Counted from the first letter of the stretch, positions 19,670 to 29,404 are shown. The stretch is DNA of 64,000 bases from Halobacillus naozhouensis (GCF_029714185.1 NZ_CP121671.1:4092001-4156000), one strand, 5' to 3'. Numbers and translations are program-made. The notes: generated from the sequence alone by a model not told the origin.

Positions 19670-20338
19670 ATGATCAGAATACTAGTCGTTGATGATGATA
19701 CTCATTTGCGGAAACTCGTACGTGTTCATCTAGAGCAGAACGGATACAACGTTCTTGAAGCAGCTGATGGAGCAGATGCTTCAACCAAGCTCGAAAACCA
19801 TACGATAGATTTAACCATCGTGGATCTAATGATGCCGAATAAGGATGGCTTTCAACTGTCAAAAGAGATAAGAGAAGTTTATGATATTCCGATCATTATT
19901 TTAACAGCAAAGGACAGTCTGTTTAATAAGGCAAAAAGCTATAAAGCAGGTACGGATGATTATATGGTGAAGCCGTTTGAAGAGGATGAGCTGCTATTTC
20001 GTGTCCAAGCCATTCTTAGAAGGTTCAACCGTGTCAGTTCACAAGTGATTGAGTTGAATCGAACAAAGCTCGATAAGCGTTCATATGAGGTGAAACAGGG
20101 TCCAAAAATTACCATCCTTCCCTTAAAAGAGTTTGAACTACTGTACCAGCTCGGCAGCTTTCCGAACCGGACATTCACAAGAGAGGAACTCATAGACAAA
20201 GTTTGGGGATTAGAATTTGAAGGAGACGATCGAACTGTTGACGTTCATATTAAACGGTTACGCCAACGATTCAAAGATTCTGCCGACTTTTCGATCAAAA
20301 CAGTGCGTGGGGTTGGATACAAGTTGGAGGAAGCATAA
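19670..20338 (+). CDS. hssR: Heme response regulator HssR (OmpR family)
   Basis: Two-component response regulator of 222 residues. The receiver domain has acidic residues DDD near position 8, phospho-acceptor Asp52 in TIVDLMMP, and the switch lysine in DDYMVKPF. The C-terminal winged helix ends in DDRTVDVHIKRLRQRF and VRGVGYKLE. It is assigned to HssR because the next genes are HssS- and HrtBA-like and an HssR-type direct repeat precedes hrtB. TTGAGGTGATTAG leads the ATG, and a TATAAT lies near 19629. Confidence 0.85.
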   Translation: MIRILVVDDDTHLRKLVRVHLEQNGYNVLEAADGADASTKLENHTIDLTIVDLMMPNKDGFQLSKEIREVYDIPIIILTAKDSLFNKAKSYKAGTDDYMVKPFEEDELLFRVQAILRRFNRVSSQVIELNRTKLDKRSYEVKQGPKITILPLKEFELLYQLGSFPNRTFTREELIDKVWGLEFEGDDRTVDVHIKRLRQRFKDSADFSIKTVRGVGYKLEEA

Positions 20339-21709
20339 ATGAGGACACTTTATTTGCGAATTGTCGTTGTTACTTTGTTAATTATGCTGGTTAGCAGTGT
20401 GATCGCCTTTATTGGGGCGAATATTTACTACCAGCAGGTTCTAAAACCTGCCAATGACGCCAAAAACACTGAAATTGCAAAAGACATTGTTCAGCTTTAT
20501 CATGATACCACTTTACAAGCTGATACTTTTTTCAAGCAAACCGCTGAACTAAGCTATCAATTTTACTTAACGGATGGAGAAGGGAGCGGCACCTTTTACG
20601 GAGCTCCTTTTCGTGATCAATCTCTCTCTAATGAGTCTATAAACAAAGTTCTCAGCGGCGCCACGTACCACGGGATGGAGAATTATCCCGGCCAAACCTT
20701 TGTTACCGGATTTTTCTCAAACGAATTGACGAACAGCATTGGGGTGCCGGTCGAGATCAACGGGGAGACACATGCATTGTTTATGAGACCTAACATTGAG
20801 CAGCAGTTCAATGAGATCCACATCTTGCTTGCCGTGCTGCTCGTATTTACAATTCTGTTGAGCATGGTTCTTGTGCTGTTCAGTACCCGTTACATTGTCC
20901 GCCCAGTGAAAGACTTAACGGACGCGACTGAGAAGATTGCTGATGGACAGTACTCGATTCGGTTAAAGCAAAACCGTAAAGATGAGATCGGAACACTAGC
21001 GAAATCGTTTCATTCCATGAGCCGTAAGCTTAAGCGTGTGGAGAATATGCGTCAGGAGTTTGTCTCAAATGTTTCCCACGAAATCCGCACACCCCTTTCT
21101 TCCATGAAAGGCTATGCGAGATTGCTGCGCTCGTCTTCCCTCTCAACGAAAGAGCGAGATCATTACTTGCAGGTCATCGAATCGGAAAGTACACGACTTT
21201 CGAAGTTGAGCAGACAGCTGCTCACACTGGCAGCTCTTGATAAGGATACGATCATCGATCAGCACGATGCTTTCAAGGTAGCTCCTTTATTGCAGCACCT
21301 CCTTCAACAAACACGCTGGTTGTGGGAATCCAAAGATATCGCTGTCAGCCTTGAAGCTGAAGATGTTTCTTACAACGGTAGCGAAGAACTACTTTACCAG
21401 GCTTTCGAAAATCTTTTGACAAACAGTATCAAATACACGTCGGAAGCAGGCGAAATAAATATGACCGTAACCAAATACAAAGAAGGAATTCAATTTACCA
21501 TTGAAGATAACGGCATCGGGATCTCTTCTGAAGATCAGGAGAAAATGTTTGATCGTTTTTACAAAGCGGATGCATCACGAGGCCAGCAGAAAGACAGCAG
21601 CGGACTCGGCCTGTCGATTGTTAAAAAGATCATTACCCTCCATGATGGCGATATCACCGCCAAAAGCCAACTCAATAAAGGAACAATATTTACTGTGACC
21701 CTTCCTTAA
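20339..21709 (+). CDS. hssS: Heme sensor histidine kinase HssS
   Basis: Membrane sensor kinase of 456 residues, the same size as staphylococcal HssS. Two membrane helices (residues about 8-28 and 160-180) flank an extracellular domain of about 130 residues. HAMP, HisKA with His247 in NVSHEIRTPLSS, and HATPase with DNGIGI and GLGLSIVKK follow. It begins directly after the hssR stop, with GGAGGAAG in the end of hssR. In characterised systems it detects heme or heme-induced membrane damage and activates hrtAB. Confidence 0.85.
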   Translation: MRTLYLRIVVVTLLIMLVSSVIAFIGANIYYQQVLKPANDAKNTEIAKDIVQLYHDTTLQADTFFKQTAELSYQFYLTDGEGSGTFYGAPFRDQSLSNESINKVLSGATYHGMENYPGQTFVTGFFSNELTNSIGVPVEINGETHALFMRPNIEQQFNEIHILLAVLLVFTILLSMVLVLFSTRYIVRPVKDLTDATEKIADGQYSIRLKQNRKDEIGTLAKSFHSMSRKLKRVENMRQEFVSNVSHEIRTPLSSMKGYARLLRSSSLSTKERDHYLQVIESESTRLSKLSRQLLTLAALDKDTIIDQHDAFKVAPLLQHLLQQTRWLWESKDIAVSLEAEDVSYNGSEELLYQAFENLLTNSIKYTSEAGEINMTVTKYKEGIQFTIEDNGIGISSEDQEKMFDRFYKADASRGQQKDSSGLGLSIVKKIITLHDGDITAKSQLNKGTIFTVTLP

Positions 21710-21715
21710 TGACTT

Positions 21716-21735
21716 GTTCATCTTCCGTTCATACT
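21716..21735 (+). promoter_or_regulatory. HssR-type direct repeat upstream of hrtB
   Basis: GTTCATCTT, two bases, GTTCATACT. This follows the direct repeat GTTCATATT-N2-GTTCATATT known for staphylococcal HssR. A TATGAT at 21743-21748 serves as the -10, so the repeat covers the -35 region, as expected for an activator. The site is 48 bases before the hrtB start. Confidence 0.75.
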
Positions 21736-21782
21736 TCCCTTTTATGATAAAAGAGAAGTCATGAAAAGGAAGGTGATTTTTT

Positions 21783-22811
21783 ATGTTTCTAGCATGGAAA
21801 GAAATGCGCTATGCAAAACTCAGATATGTATTAATTATCGGCATAATTACGCTTATTACAGCCCTTATTCTCTCGATCTCAGGACTTGCGAATGGCCTGG
21901 CTGTCGATAATGCCTCCGCCATAAAAAGTATACCAGCCGAAGCTTATGTTGTCGAAGCGGCTGACAAACATCAGCTGGAACGATCACAATTAGCTAAAGC
22001 AGATATTGAGGCGATTCAGCGAGGTTCCCTGCTTGGTATGCAGATGATCGAAATAAAGCAGGATGGCGAACCATTGAATGTTAGCTTATTTGCCTTCGAT
22101 CAGGTGAGTAAATTCATGCCCGAATCGAACGGTGTTTCCAAATTGGAACCGTATGAAGTGCTGGCAGATCCCAGCCTCAAGCAACAAGGCATAAATATAG
22201 GTGATTCCTTCACATACAACGAAACGACATGGACGGTGAAAGGCTTTACTAAACAACGATATAGCTACGGGCATACTCCAGCACTGATCACTGGGTTAGA
22301 CACCTGGCAGTCAGTTTTTGACACGTATCAGGCAGTCTTGTTTTCAACAAAGGCCTCGAAAGATCTTCCTGCATCGGTCGACGCCGTCCAAAAGGAAGAT
22401 ATCCTTGCTAATGTCCCAGGCTATTCAGCTGAACAAGGATCATTGACCATGATGGTAACTTTTTTACTCATTATTTCAGCCATCGTTCTCGCAACCTTTT
22501 TCTATGTGATGACCTTGCAGAAGCTTCACCAGTACGGTGTGCTGAAAGCCATTGGAACTAAAGTACGTATCCTGCTAAGTGCCCTCTTTGCCCAAATATC
22601 TATGTTGTCAGTAGTTGGGATTGCTGCAGGGGTCGCCCTTACCTATGGACTGACCTTGATCATCCCAGGAGGCGTACCGTTTGAGTTGTCGATCGGAATG
22701 ATTTTGTTCAACAGTGGACTTATTTTACTTATGGCGTGGATTGGATCCCTCCTATCCTTTAGAAGTATCTCTTCTGTTGATCCACTAGAAGCTATCGGGA
22801 GTGTGAAATGA
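21783..22811 (+). CDS. hrtB: Heme efflux permease HrtB (FtsX/MacB type)
   Basis: Membrane subunit of the HrtAB heme-toxicity exporter, 342 residues. One N-terminal helix starts after LAWKEMRYAKLRYVLI, an extracellular domain follows (IPAEAYVVE and similar), then three helices with FFYVMTLQKLHQYGVLKAIG and the ending VDPLEAIG. The segment order and these motifs match staphylococcal HrtB closely by eye. AAGGAAGGTGATTTTTT precedes the ATG. It overlaps hrtA by four bases. Confidence 0.87.
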   Translation: MFLAWKEMRYAKLRYVLIIGIITLITALILSISGLANGLAVDNASAIKSIPAEAYVVEAADKHQLERSQLAKADIEAIQRGSLLGMQMIEIKQDGEPLNVSLFAFDQVSKFMPESNGVSKLEPYEVLADPSLKQQGINIGDSFTYNETTWTVKGFTKQRYSYGHTPALITGLDTWQSVFDTYQAVLFSTKASKDLPASVDAVQKEDILANVPGYSAEQGSLTMMVTFLLIISAIVLATFFYVMTLQKLHQYGVLKAIGTKVRILLSALFAQISMLSVVGIAAGVALTYGLTLIIPGGVPFELSIGMILFNSGLILLMAWIGSLLSFRSISSVDPLEAIGSVK

Positions 22812-23461
22812 TGAGTGAAATCTTAGAATTGGACCATGTATCGAAGAAATATGAACAAGGAAACGAAACGATCACTGTATTGAACCATGTGTCCATGAGC
22901 GTAAGGACAGGTGAATTCGGAGCCATTTTGGGACCATCTGGATCTGGTAAAAGTACACTGCTGTCGATCATCGGGGCGTTAACCAACCCTACGGGGGGCG
23001 AAGTGAAACTAAGCGGACGAAATGTCCATCACCTTTCAAAAAAAGAACAGACCAACTTGCGCCTTGAGGAAATTGGCTTTATTTTTCAAGGTGCGAACCT
23101 AGTCCCTTTCTTAACCGTGAAAGAACAATTACAACTCATCGGTCAACTCATTCATCAGAAAAATAAAATTACGAAGCGCGCGGAAGACTTGCTTACCCAT
23201 CTCGGCTTAACCGAGCGCAGCAGCCATTACCCTGAACATCTATCAGGAGGAGAACAACAACGTGTTGCCATCGCTCGTGCCTTGATGAATCAGCCAAGCC
23301 TTATTCTGGCAGATGAACCGACCGCAAGCCTCGACCGTGATCGAGGAAAATCAGTAGTCAACTTGCTTGCTAACGAGACGAGGAAACGAAACATCGCTAC
23401 AATTATGGTGACCCACGATGAAGCTATGATCAAAAATTGTGATTGGGTTTACCGGATGTGA
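22808..23461 (+). CDS. hrtA: Heme efflux ATPase HrtA
   Basis: ATPase of the HrtAB exporter, 217 residues. Walker A GPSGSGKST, Q-loop IFQGANLVPFLTVKEQL, signature LSGGEQQR, Walker B LILADEPTASLD and the H-loop MVTHDEAM are all intact. The start overlaps the hrtB stop (ATGATGA), so the second ATG at 22811 is equally possible. The order hrtB-hrtA is the reverse of the staphylococcal hrtA-hrtB. Confidence 0.87.
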   Translation: MMSEILELDHVSKKYEQGNETITVLNHVSMSVRTGEFGAILGPSGSGKSTLLSIIGALTNPTGGEVKLSGRNVHHLSKKEQTNLRLEEIGFIFQGANLVPFLTVKEQLQLIGQLIHQKNKITKRAEDLLTHLGLTERSSHYPEHLSGGEQQRVAIARALMNQPSLILADEPTASLDRDRGKSVVNLLANETRKRNIATIMVTHDEAMIKNCDWVYRM

Positions 23462-23489
23462 AGACTCTTGAAATGTGTAGAACACAAGA

Positions 23490-23520
23490 GGAGGGCCCTC
23501 AAACCGGCCTTCCTTTTTTT
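23490..23520 (+). terminator. Terminator of the hss-hrt operon
   Basis: GGAGGGCC pairs with GGCCTTCC and is followed by seven T. The remaining sequence up to 23754 shows nothing recognised except an AT-rich upstream region of the aminopeptidase gene. Confidence 0.88.
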
Positions 23521-23754
23521 GAATCCAGAAAAATGATTCATTGGTAGCATGATCATCGTTCTCCCCTCTGTTATTTAAAAATTTCCAGATCTATTGTCTC
23601 ATCCATTCGACATATCCGTATAAACCTCTACAACCAATATTAGGAAATAAGTGTGCATCTCAAGAGAAAGCTCTCTCTTTATTCGATTTGCCAAATTTTG
23701 AAAAAATGGAATAATGACATTAGTAGATTTTCATTACACGAGGAGGAATAAAGA

Positions 23755-25128
23755 ATGCCTAAGAAACTGCTTACCTTTTTATTAGCTGCTGGGTTGGTAG
23801 TAAGTTCAGTACCTTTAACCGCAACTGCGTATGAACATACTCCCAACAAGAATGCAGATCATGCTTTTGACAATAAGGTGATAAAGAAAATTGACGTGAA
23901 CCGGATGTACAACCATATTGCCTTGCTTTCGGAGAACCCCCGCGAAGCAGGAACACAAGGAGAATATGAAGCTGTTCAATATATTAAAGATGAATTTGAG
24001 AGCTATGGATATGATACGGAGATTCAACCATTTACGTTTCAAGAATGGGACGGCGGCACTTCAACTATTTCCATCAATAGCCAAGAGTTCTCAGGTGACG
24101 TCCATACTTTCAATGGCTCTATAAATACCAGTGTGGAAGCACCTCTAGAATATGTAGGTTTAGGAGCCCCCGAGGAAGCAGGAAGTGAAGTTAAAGGGAA
24201 AATCGCATTAATCGAACGAGGAACTTATACTTTTTATGACAAGGTACAAAATGTAATGGAAAATGGGGCTGTCGGTGTCATCATGTTTAATGGTGAAGGC
24301 CAGTCAGGTAACCATTTTGGCTATACGTATGATGGACAAGACATCCCTGCCGTTGCAATTAAACGGGAAGCGGGGCTGGAACTTGTCGAACGTTTGAAAA
24401 CGGAAGAGGTAAATGCAACCTTAACGGTTGAAGATGCAGGACCGATCGATAAAACCTCCTACAATGTCATTGCAACGAAAGAACCTCACAAGAAAAAGGA
24501 TAACGGTCAGATTGTGATGATCGGGGCACACCATGACTCTGTAGCAGGAGGGCCAGGGGCCAATGATGATGCCTCAGGCGTATCCGCCGTATTAGAACTC
24601 GCTAAAATTATGGCAAAAACGCCAACGGACACAGAACTTCGCTTCATGACATTTGGAGCAGAGGAAAAGGGGCTTGTCGGTTCTTATCATTACGCTAGCA
24701 CTTTAAGTGAAGATGAAGTTGAGCGTACTGTGGGGCACTTCCAAATGGATATGGTCGGAAGCCGTGATGCGGGAGAACTGATCATGTTCACACCTGATGG
24801 CCAAAAGAATCTCGTCACAGATTTAGGCGCTGCAGCCGGAGCCAGGGTTGCGGAAGTAGTTGAATACGGTCAGCTTGGGCGAAGTGACCACGTTCCATTC
24901 TTCCAGCGCGGCATACCAGCAGCTCTATTCATTCATGCGCCACTTGAGCCTTGGTACCATTCTCCACAAGATACTCTAGATAAAATCAGTAAAGAAAAAC
25001 TTCAAGAAGTAACAGAAATTGTCGGGGCCGCTGTTTACCAAATTGCCCGACCTGATACCCCCGCACTTGAGAACGCAGCGGTTGCTCCTGGGCCTGTCCA
25101 TTATAAATTCGATGACCGGCCACTATAA
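23755..25128 (+). CDS. Secreted M28 aminopeptidase with PA domain (YwaD-like)
   Basis: Extracellular zinc aminopeptidase, 457 residues, similar in size and layout to B. subtilis YwaD. A signal peptide ends near TATAYEH (residue 26). A PA domain (KIALIERGTYTFYDKVQNVM, then PAVAIKREAG) is inserted before the M28 core. The core shows zinc ligands in IGAHHDSVAGGPGANDDASG, the catalytic GAEEKGLVGS, DMVGSRDAG and a final histidine in PWYHSPQDT. GAGGAGGAATAAAG precedes the ATG. It is monocistronic. Confidence 0.93.
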   Translation: MPKKLLTFLLAAGLVVSSVPLTATAYEHTPNKNADHAFDNKVIKKIDVNRMYNHIALLSENPREAGTQGEYEAVQYIKDEFESYGYDTEIQPFTFQEWDGGTSTISINSQEFSGDVHTFNGSINTSVEAPLEYVGLGAPEEAGSEVKGKIALIERGTYTFYDKVQNVMENGAVGVIMFNGEGQSGNHFGYTYDGQDIPAVAIKREAGLELVERLKTEEVNATLTVEDAGPIDKTSYNVIATKEPHKKKDNGQIVMIGAHHDSVAGGPGANDDASGVSAVLELAKIMAKTPTDTELRFMTFGAEEKGLVGSYHYASTLSEDEVERTVGHFQMDMVGSRDAGELIMFTPDGQKNLVTDLGAAAGARVAEVVEYGQLGRSDHVPFFQRGIPAALFIHAPLEPWYHSPQDTLDKISKEKLQEVTEIVGAAVYQIARPDTPALENAAVAPGPVHYKFDDRPL

Positions 25129-25137
25129 ATTCTATCG

Positions 25138-25170
25138 AGCCAATCTTCCTTTTTGGGAGATTGGCTTTTA
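25138..25170. terminator. Terminator between convergent genes
   Basis: AGCCAATCT (25138) pairs with AGATTGGCT (25158-25166), with TTTTA following on the plus strand. It ends the aminopeptidase transcript. Confidence 0.83.
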
Positions 25171-25198
25171 CATTCCTATATATGAAAAGGGTGGATCA

Positions 25199-25660
25199 TT
25201 ACTCGGTACCCACCCACTTCCTCACTATTATTCTCACAAGAAATCCGACTGCTACACCAGGAATCACGGAAAGGATGGGCAGCCAGATTGGCCCCCACAA
25301 CACACCAAGCACCCTCGTCCCTGAAAACATAGTCCCGACCGTTACAAAGTAAGCAGCAAATACAAAAGGGAAAAAGGAGAAAGCAGTCCTGCCGCCTCCC
25401 GCATCCTTATAGGCATCCCACATCGCAAAAAAGTATAAACATGGATAGAACATCAGCCAGCCATAATTTGCTTGCTCAATCGCCTCTTGAATCTGACCAC
25501 GGAAGCTTAACAGGATGACCTGGTTAAAGTTAGCTTGAACATTAATGATAAACTCAAGTGCTATGAAGAGAATCCCCTTCACGTATTTTCCATTTAGCAG
25601 TTGGCCAAACCCCGGCAGGGCAATACTCCAGAACAGTTTCTCAATAGAATTTTTCCCCAT
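25199..25660 (-). CDS. Hypothetical four-helix membrane protein
   Basis: A 153-residue protein with about four membrane helices. The opening LFWSIALPGFGQLLNGKYVKG resembles the TM2-like sequence G-x-G-Q-x-x-N-G-K-x-x-K-G found in many small Bacillus membrane proteins. No catalytic or binding motif is apparent. GGGAGG lies 11 bases before the ATG. It has no obvious functional neighbours. Confidence 0.65.
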   Translation of the reverse strand: MGKNSIEKLFWSIALPGFGQLLNGKYVKGILFIALEFIINVQANFNQVILLSFRGQIQEAIEQANYGWLMFYPCLYFFAMWDAYKDAGGGRTAFSFFPFVFAAYFVTVGTMFSGTRVLGVLWGPIWLPILSVIPGVAVGFLVRIIVRKWVGTE

Positions 25661-25831
25661 TCATAAGCATCCTCCCTCGTCATTCATTCTCCTTTTCAAA
25701 ATCCCTCCTGATACACCCGTTTTTATAAAAAATAAGGTTGCTGCCATAATCACACCATTTTGACGTCACATAAAAAGATATTATGTAGTCTGCTGCATTT
25801 CGTTGAGATTATTCTTAAGGTAAAAACCATA

Positions 25832-25859
25832 ATAAAAAGGCCCCTGATATACTGGGACC
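25832..25859 (-). terminator. Terminator of the SLAC1/TDT-like gene
   Basis: On the minus strand GGTCCC pairs with GGGGCC around a 9-base loop, followed by TTTTTA. It lies 26 bases after the stop of the gene starting at 26923. Confidence 0.7.
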
Positions 25860-25885
25860 TGTGAGCCATCAGCCTGCAAAAAGGT

Positions 25886-26923
25886 TTAAATAGCCTTTTC
25901 ATTCATTTTTTCATCAAGAATACCCAACTTCGAATCAGCCCAGAGGAAAGTTTCTATAATGAGAGCAATTAGAACAATCCATGCCCAAATGGCTAAAAAT
26001 GATTCGTGGAAGTTATACATAGCATTCATATAATGAGGATTACTATGCATAGTCATCGAGAACGCGTAAAACATGCCAAACGTAAAATTTCTTGACCACT
26101 GACTAATATTGTACGTAAACAGCCCTTTCCTCCAGCCTAATTGGCGAATTCGCTTTACTGCCCGTATTGCTTCTAACGATTCAACTACAATAAGAAGGGC
26201 AAACACAACTAACCAGAAGATCATCAAAAACAAGGAAGTCCCTGCATCAGCAGACACAAGTGCCAAGCCTGTAATGGAGAGCGCCCCATGAATAATGCAA
26301 TTCGTATTAGTCCAATGGTCAGCTAACGTCCATTCCGCTTCACTTCCATAACGAACAACAATTAATGTTACACCACACAAATAAAAGATGAACCCAAGCC
26401 CTATCACTATATTGATCAAAGATTGTGGTATAAAAGAAAACAAATTAATCCAGGCAATGACCACAGACTGGGTAGCCACTGTCGATAACAAAACGACTCC
26501 ATGAATAGCATGACTCGTAGGACGCGCCATTAACTCTTTAAAATTATAGGCACAGCTTAGTAGAAAAACGACCCACAAAAGAGTGTTTACAGCTGCGATG
26601 GTTTGCACGACCAGAATCGTCGCAGGATAATACTTCTCTATCACATTACACAGGACAGATATCCCTGCGATCCACGTCCCCATCGTAAAGGAGTTTACCG
26701 GATTCCTTAAAAAAGGAATCAGGAAATTCCGATCAAAAAATTGCCTCGTCAAACCCTGATAAATGCTAATCCCTACTATACCAAGTCCAGCTGCAAGTAT
26801 CCCTCCCAGCACTTGATGTAAAAAAGGAAAAGCATTGATCGGGGCAAACAGGAATATCCCGATCGCCATGACAATTGCCCCAGACGCTGGATTTATTGTT
26901 TTAGAATTTCTTCTGCGAACCAT
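25886..26923 (-). CDS. Ten-helix membrane protein, possible TDT/SLAC1-like transporter
   Basis: A 345-residue integral membrane protein with about ten hydrophobic segments. The repeated pattern of short paired helices, including NSFTMGTWIAGISVL near residue 77 and SRNFTFGMFYAFSM near residue 285, suggests the tellurite-resistance/dicarboxylate transporter (TDT, SLAC1) fold, but I recognise this only weakly. Substrate is unknown. It is monocistronic and divergent from the PTS regulator. Confidence 0.5.
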   Translation of the reverse strand: MVRRRNSKTINPASGAIVMAIGIFLFAPINAFPFLHQVLGGILAAGLGIVGISIYQGLTRQFFDRNFLIPFLRNPVNSFTMGTWIAGISVLCNVIEKYYPATILVVQTIAAVNTLLWVVFLLSCAYNFKELMARPTSHAIHGVVLLSTVATQSVVIAWINLFSFIPQSLINIVIGLGFIFYLCGVTLIVVRYGSEAEWTLADHWTNTNCIIHGALSITGLALVSADAGTSLFLMIFWLVVFALLIVVESLEAIRAVKRIRQLGWRKGLFTYNISQWSRNFTFGMFYAFSMTMHSNPHYMNAMYNFHESFLAIWAWIVLIALIIETFLWADSKLGILDEKMNEKAI

Positions 26924-27053
26924 GATCGTTCCACCCGCTTCTGTCTTTAATCCATTCCTTCATTATACGACTTTTATCCCGAGGAAAAAAGCCACGCTTT
27001 TTTTGGTCTGGTTTATCGTGTGGCCTTTCTTGCTTTATCGGCGCTCACTCTTC

Positions 27054-27076
27054 GAATAGGCCAAATTGGCCTATTC
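27054..27076. repeat. Perfect 23-bp palindrome in divergent intergenic region
   Basis: GAATAGGCCAA, one base, TTGGCCTATTC. It has no T run, so it looks more like an operator than a terminator. The 347-base gap 26924-27270 also contains TTTGCAAATT at 27115-27124 and the palindrome AATTTGCAAATT at 27224-27235. These are possible binding sites for the regulator encoded next. Confidence 0.5.
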
Positions 27077-27270
27077 ATCATCGTTCGCCCTCCTTAACCA
27101 ACTATTCGTTCACTTTTGCAAATTTAGTTTATACAAATTATGAACAATGAAACCACTTACATATTGATGCAATAGGGATTATACTTAAGTCAAGTGATGA
27201 TCATCCACTCATAAACAAGTATAAATTTGCAAATTAAGACAATGAAAATACCGGTAAAGGGGAGAATCAC

Positions 27271-29382
27271 ATGGTACTGGATAAAAGGCGTGCACACTTA
27301 TTATCCGTCATTCGACAATCTACGACTCCCATCCCAACTAAAAATCTGGTCGATAAAATGAAGGTGTCACAACGAACCATTTATTATGATCTTGAGCATA
27401 TTAATGGCTGGCTTACAGGTCAGGGATTAGATCCAATCGAAAATAAGCATGGCAAGGGATATTTCTTACCTCAACGTTCTAGAAACAAAGTTATTATTTC
27501 CAATGAGGAAAGTTTTGACGTTTGGCAATACCAACTATCTAAGCCAGAACGTGAACTGCTCATTAAAGCGAAAATCCTATTAGAAGAACACGATGCCTCC
27601 ATGAAAACATTCATGGAAATTACCGGGATGAGTCGAGGAACCGTGGCCAAAGCTCTACAAGTTATCAAACAAGATTTTATGCAGCATGGGTTGTTTTTGC
27701 ATTATAACAAAGGAGTAGGCTATCACTTGAGTGGGTCAGAGGAAGTAAAAAGAAAAATACTTTCAGACCTCCTGTCGACCATTTTCTCTCATGAAAATTG
27801 GCATAATGTTCGTCCTGAAGTTCATAAGATGGTTCAACCCGAATCGAAAGACCCTTCCCAAAAACTAGACCGAAGAGAACATGTAAAGAGCCTGCTATAC
27901 GACGCAGAAGAAAAAATGGGATTAACACTCACAGATGAAATGGTAGAGATGTTATCTCTGCAAATTTTAATTATTATAAGGCGAATTCATTCGAAGAGCT
28001 TCATCCATGTGGACTCCGAGGAAAAGGGAATCCTAAAACAAACCGAAGCCTACCAAGCTTCCTTGCTTATCACCCAAAAACTTGAGTATTTATGGGACAT
28101 TTTATTTCCAGATGATGAAGTTTGTTTTGTTGCAATGAATCTGCTTGGGGCAAAAGTGCAACATGACGATTTTAGTAGATATACCAGACAAGAAATGGCT
28201 GGGCTAAAACAAGTCGTTCAACGCATGGTTTCTGACTTCCAAACCTATTCCTGCGTCATATTTGACGATAGACAAGGCCTGGAAGAAAATCTGATCTCCC
28301 ATATAAAACCAACCTACTACCGGTTGAAATATGGTGTGCAAATCGCGAATGAGCTCTCAGATAGTATACAAGAAAACTATCAGGATATTTATCATTTAAC
28401 GAAGCGTGTCATGATACACTTAGAATATTATGTCGGTCAACCAATTCCCGACGAAGAAGCCGCCTATATTACCTTACACTTTGGCGGCTGGCTTACTAAG
28501 GAGAAGAAAAAGGTAGAAACGAAGTTCAAAGCCATTATTGTCTGTGAAAACGGGATAGGCACTTCTAACATGCTACGATCACAACTAGAAAATTTAATTG
28601 CAGGACTAGATGTGACAGCCACCCTTTCTATGAGGGAGTATCAGGCAGGTCACGATCATGCAGATATTATATTTTCTACTAATTTTATTAAACCGAAGAA
28701 CACCCCTGTTATACATGTCCCAGCTATTTTGACCAACCTTGAAAAAGAACATGTTATGAAGCGGATGAATGAGCTCTTCTATTCCAAAGGTTCTCCAAAA
28801 GATCCTACCGACCATGTAATGGAGGTCATAGAGCGTCATGCAACTATTCATGAAAAAGATGAACTTAGGAGATCCTTAAATCAGTTATTGGAGAACAAAA
28901 CCTCCGGAACAAAGGAGTTAAGAAAACCAATGCTCAATGAATTATTAACCGACCAAACCATTCAATTTAGAGACTCTGTTTCAAGTTGGGAGGAAGCGAT
29001 TACCTTTGCTGCTCAACCATTGATTGAACAGCATTCTATCCACTCCCATTACGTTAATGCAATGATTGAAAATGTAAACGAGTTAGGTCCTTATATCGTG
29101 ATCGCTCCACGAATTGCCATTCCACATGCCCGCCCAGAAACAGGGGTGGAACGTTTAGGAATGAGCTTACTTCGGCTGAAAGAACCCGTCTATTTTTCTG
29201 AAAAAGAAAAGCATCGGGCACAGCTAGTTATTGTACTGGCTGCGATCGATAACCAGACTCATCTAAAAGCATTAGCCCAGCTGACCGAAGTTTTATCAAA
29301 CGAGGAAAATGTTGAGCAGTTAATTGCAGCAAATGACAGCAATAGTGTGATTCAGTTGATTAACCAATATGTTCAAGCGTAG
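27271..29382 (+). CDS. PRD-containing transcriptional activator with EIIB and EIIA domains (MtlR/BglG type)
   Basis: A 703-residue regulator. It starts with two helix-turn-helix regions (ISTKNL-type HTH near residues 18-45 and MEITGMSRGTVAKAL near 115-130). Two PRD domains follow (about 190-400) with conserved histidines, for example LEYYVGQPIPDEEAAYITLH. Then comes an EIIB-like domain with a cysteine in IVCENGIGTSNMLRS, and a C-terminal EIIA domain with the phospho-histidine in RIAIPHARPETG. Phosphorylation by PTS proteins would tune its activity. It lies 22 bases before the EIIB gene and probably activates this PTS. GGGGAGAATCAC precedes the ATG. Confidence 0.88.
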   Translation: MVLDKRRAHLLSVIRQSTTPIPTKNLVDKMKVSQRTIYYDLEHINGWLTGQGLDPIENKHGKGYFLPQRSRNKVIISNEESFDVWQYQLSKPERELLIKAKILLEEHDASMKTFMEITGMSRGTVAKALQVIKQDFMQHGLFLHYNKGVGYHLSGSEEVKRKILSDLLSTIFSHENWHNVRPEVHKMVQPESKDPSQKLDRREHVKSLLYDAEEKMGLTLTDEMVEMLSLQILIIIRRIHSKSFIHVDSEEKGILKQTEAYQASLLITQKLEYLWDILFPDDEVCFVAMNLLGAKVQHDDFSRYTRQEMAGLKQVVQRMVSDFQTYSCVIFDDRQGLEENLISHIKPTYYRLKYGVQIANELSDSIQENYQDIYHLTKRVMIHLEYYVGQPIPDEEAAYITLHFGGWLTKEKKKVETKFKAIIVCENGIGTSNMLRSQLENLIAGLDVTATLSMREYQAGHDHADIIFSTNFIKPKNTPVIHVPAILTNLEKEHVMKRMNELFYSKGSPKDPTDHVMEVIERHATIHEKDELRRSLNQLLENKTSGTKELRKPMLNELLTDQTIQFRDSVSSWEEAITFAAQPLIEQHSIHSHYVNAMIENVNELGPYIVIAPRIAIPHARPETGVERLGMSLLRLKEPVYFSEKEKHRAQLVIVLAAIDNQTHLKALAQLTEVLSNEENVEQLIAANDSNSVIQLINQYVQA

Positions 29383-29404
29383 AAAATAAGAGGAGGAATT
29401 TGAA

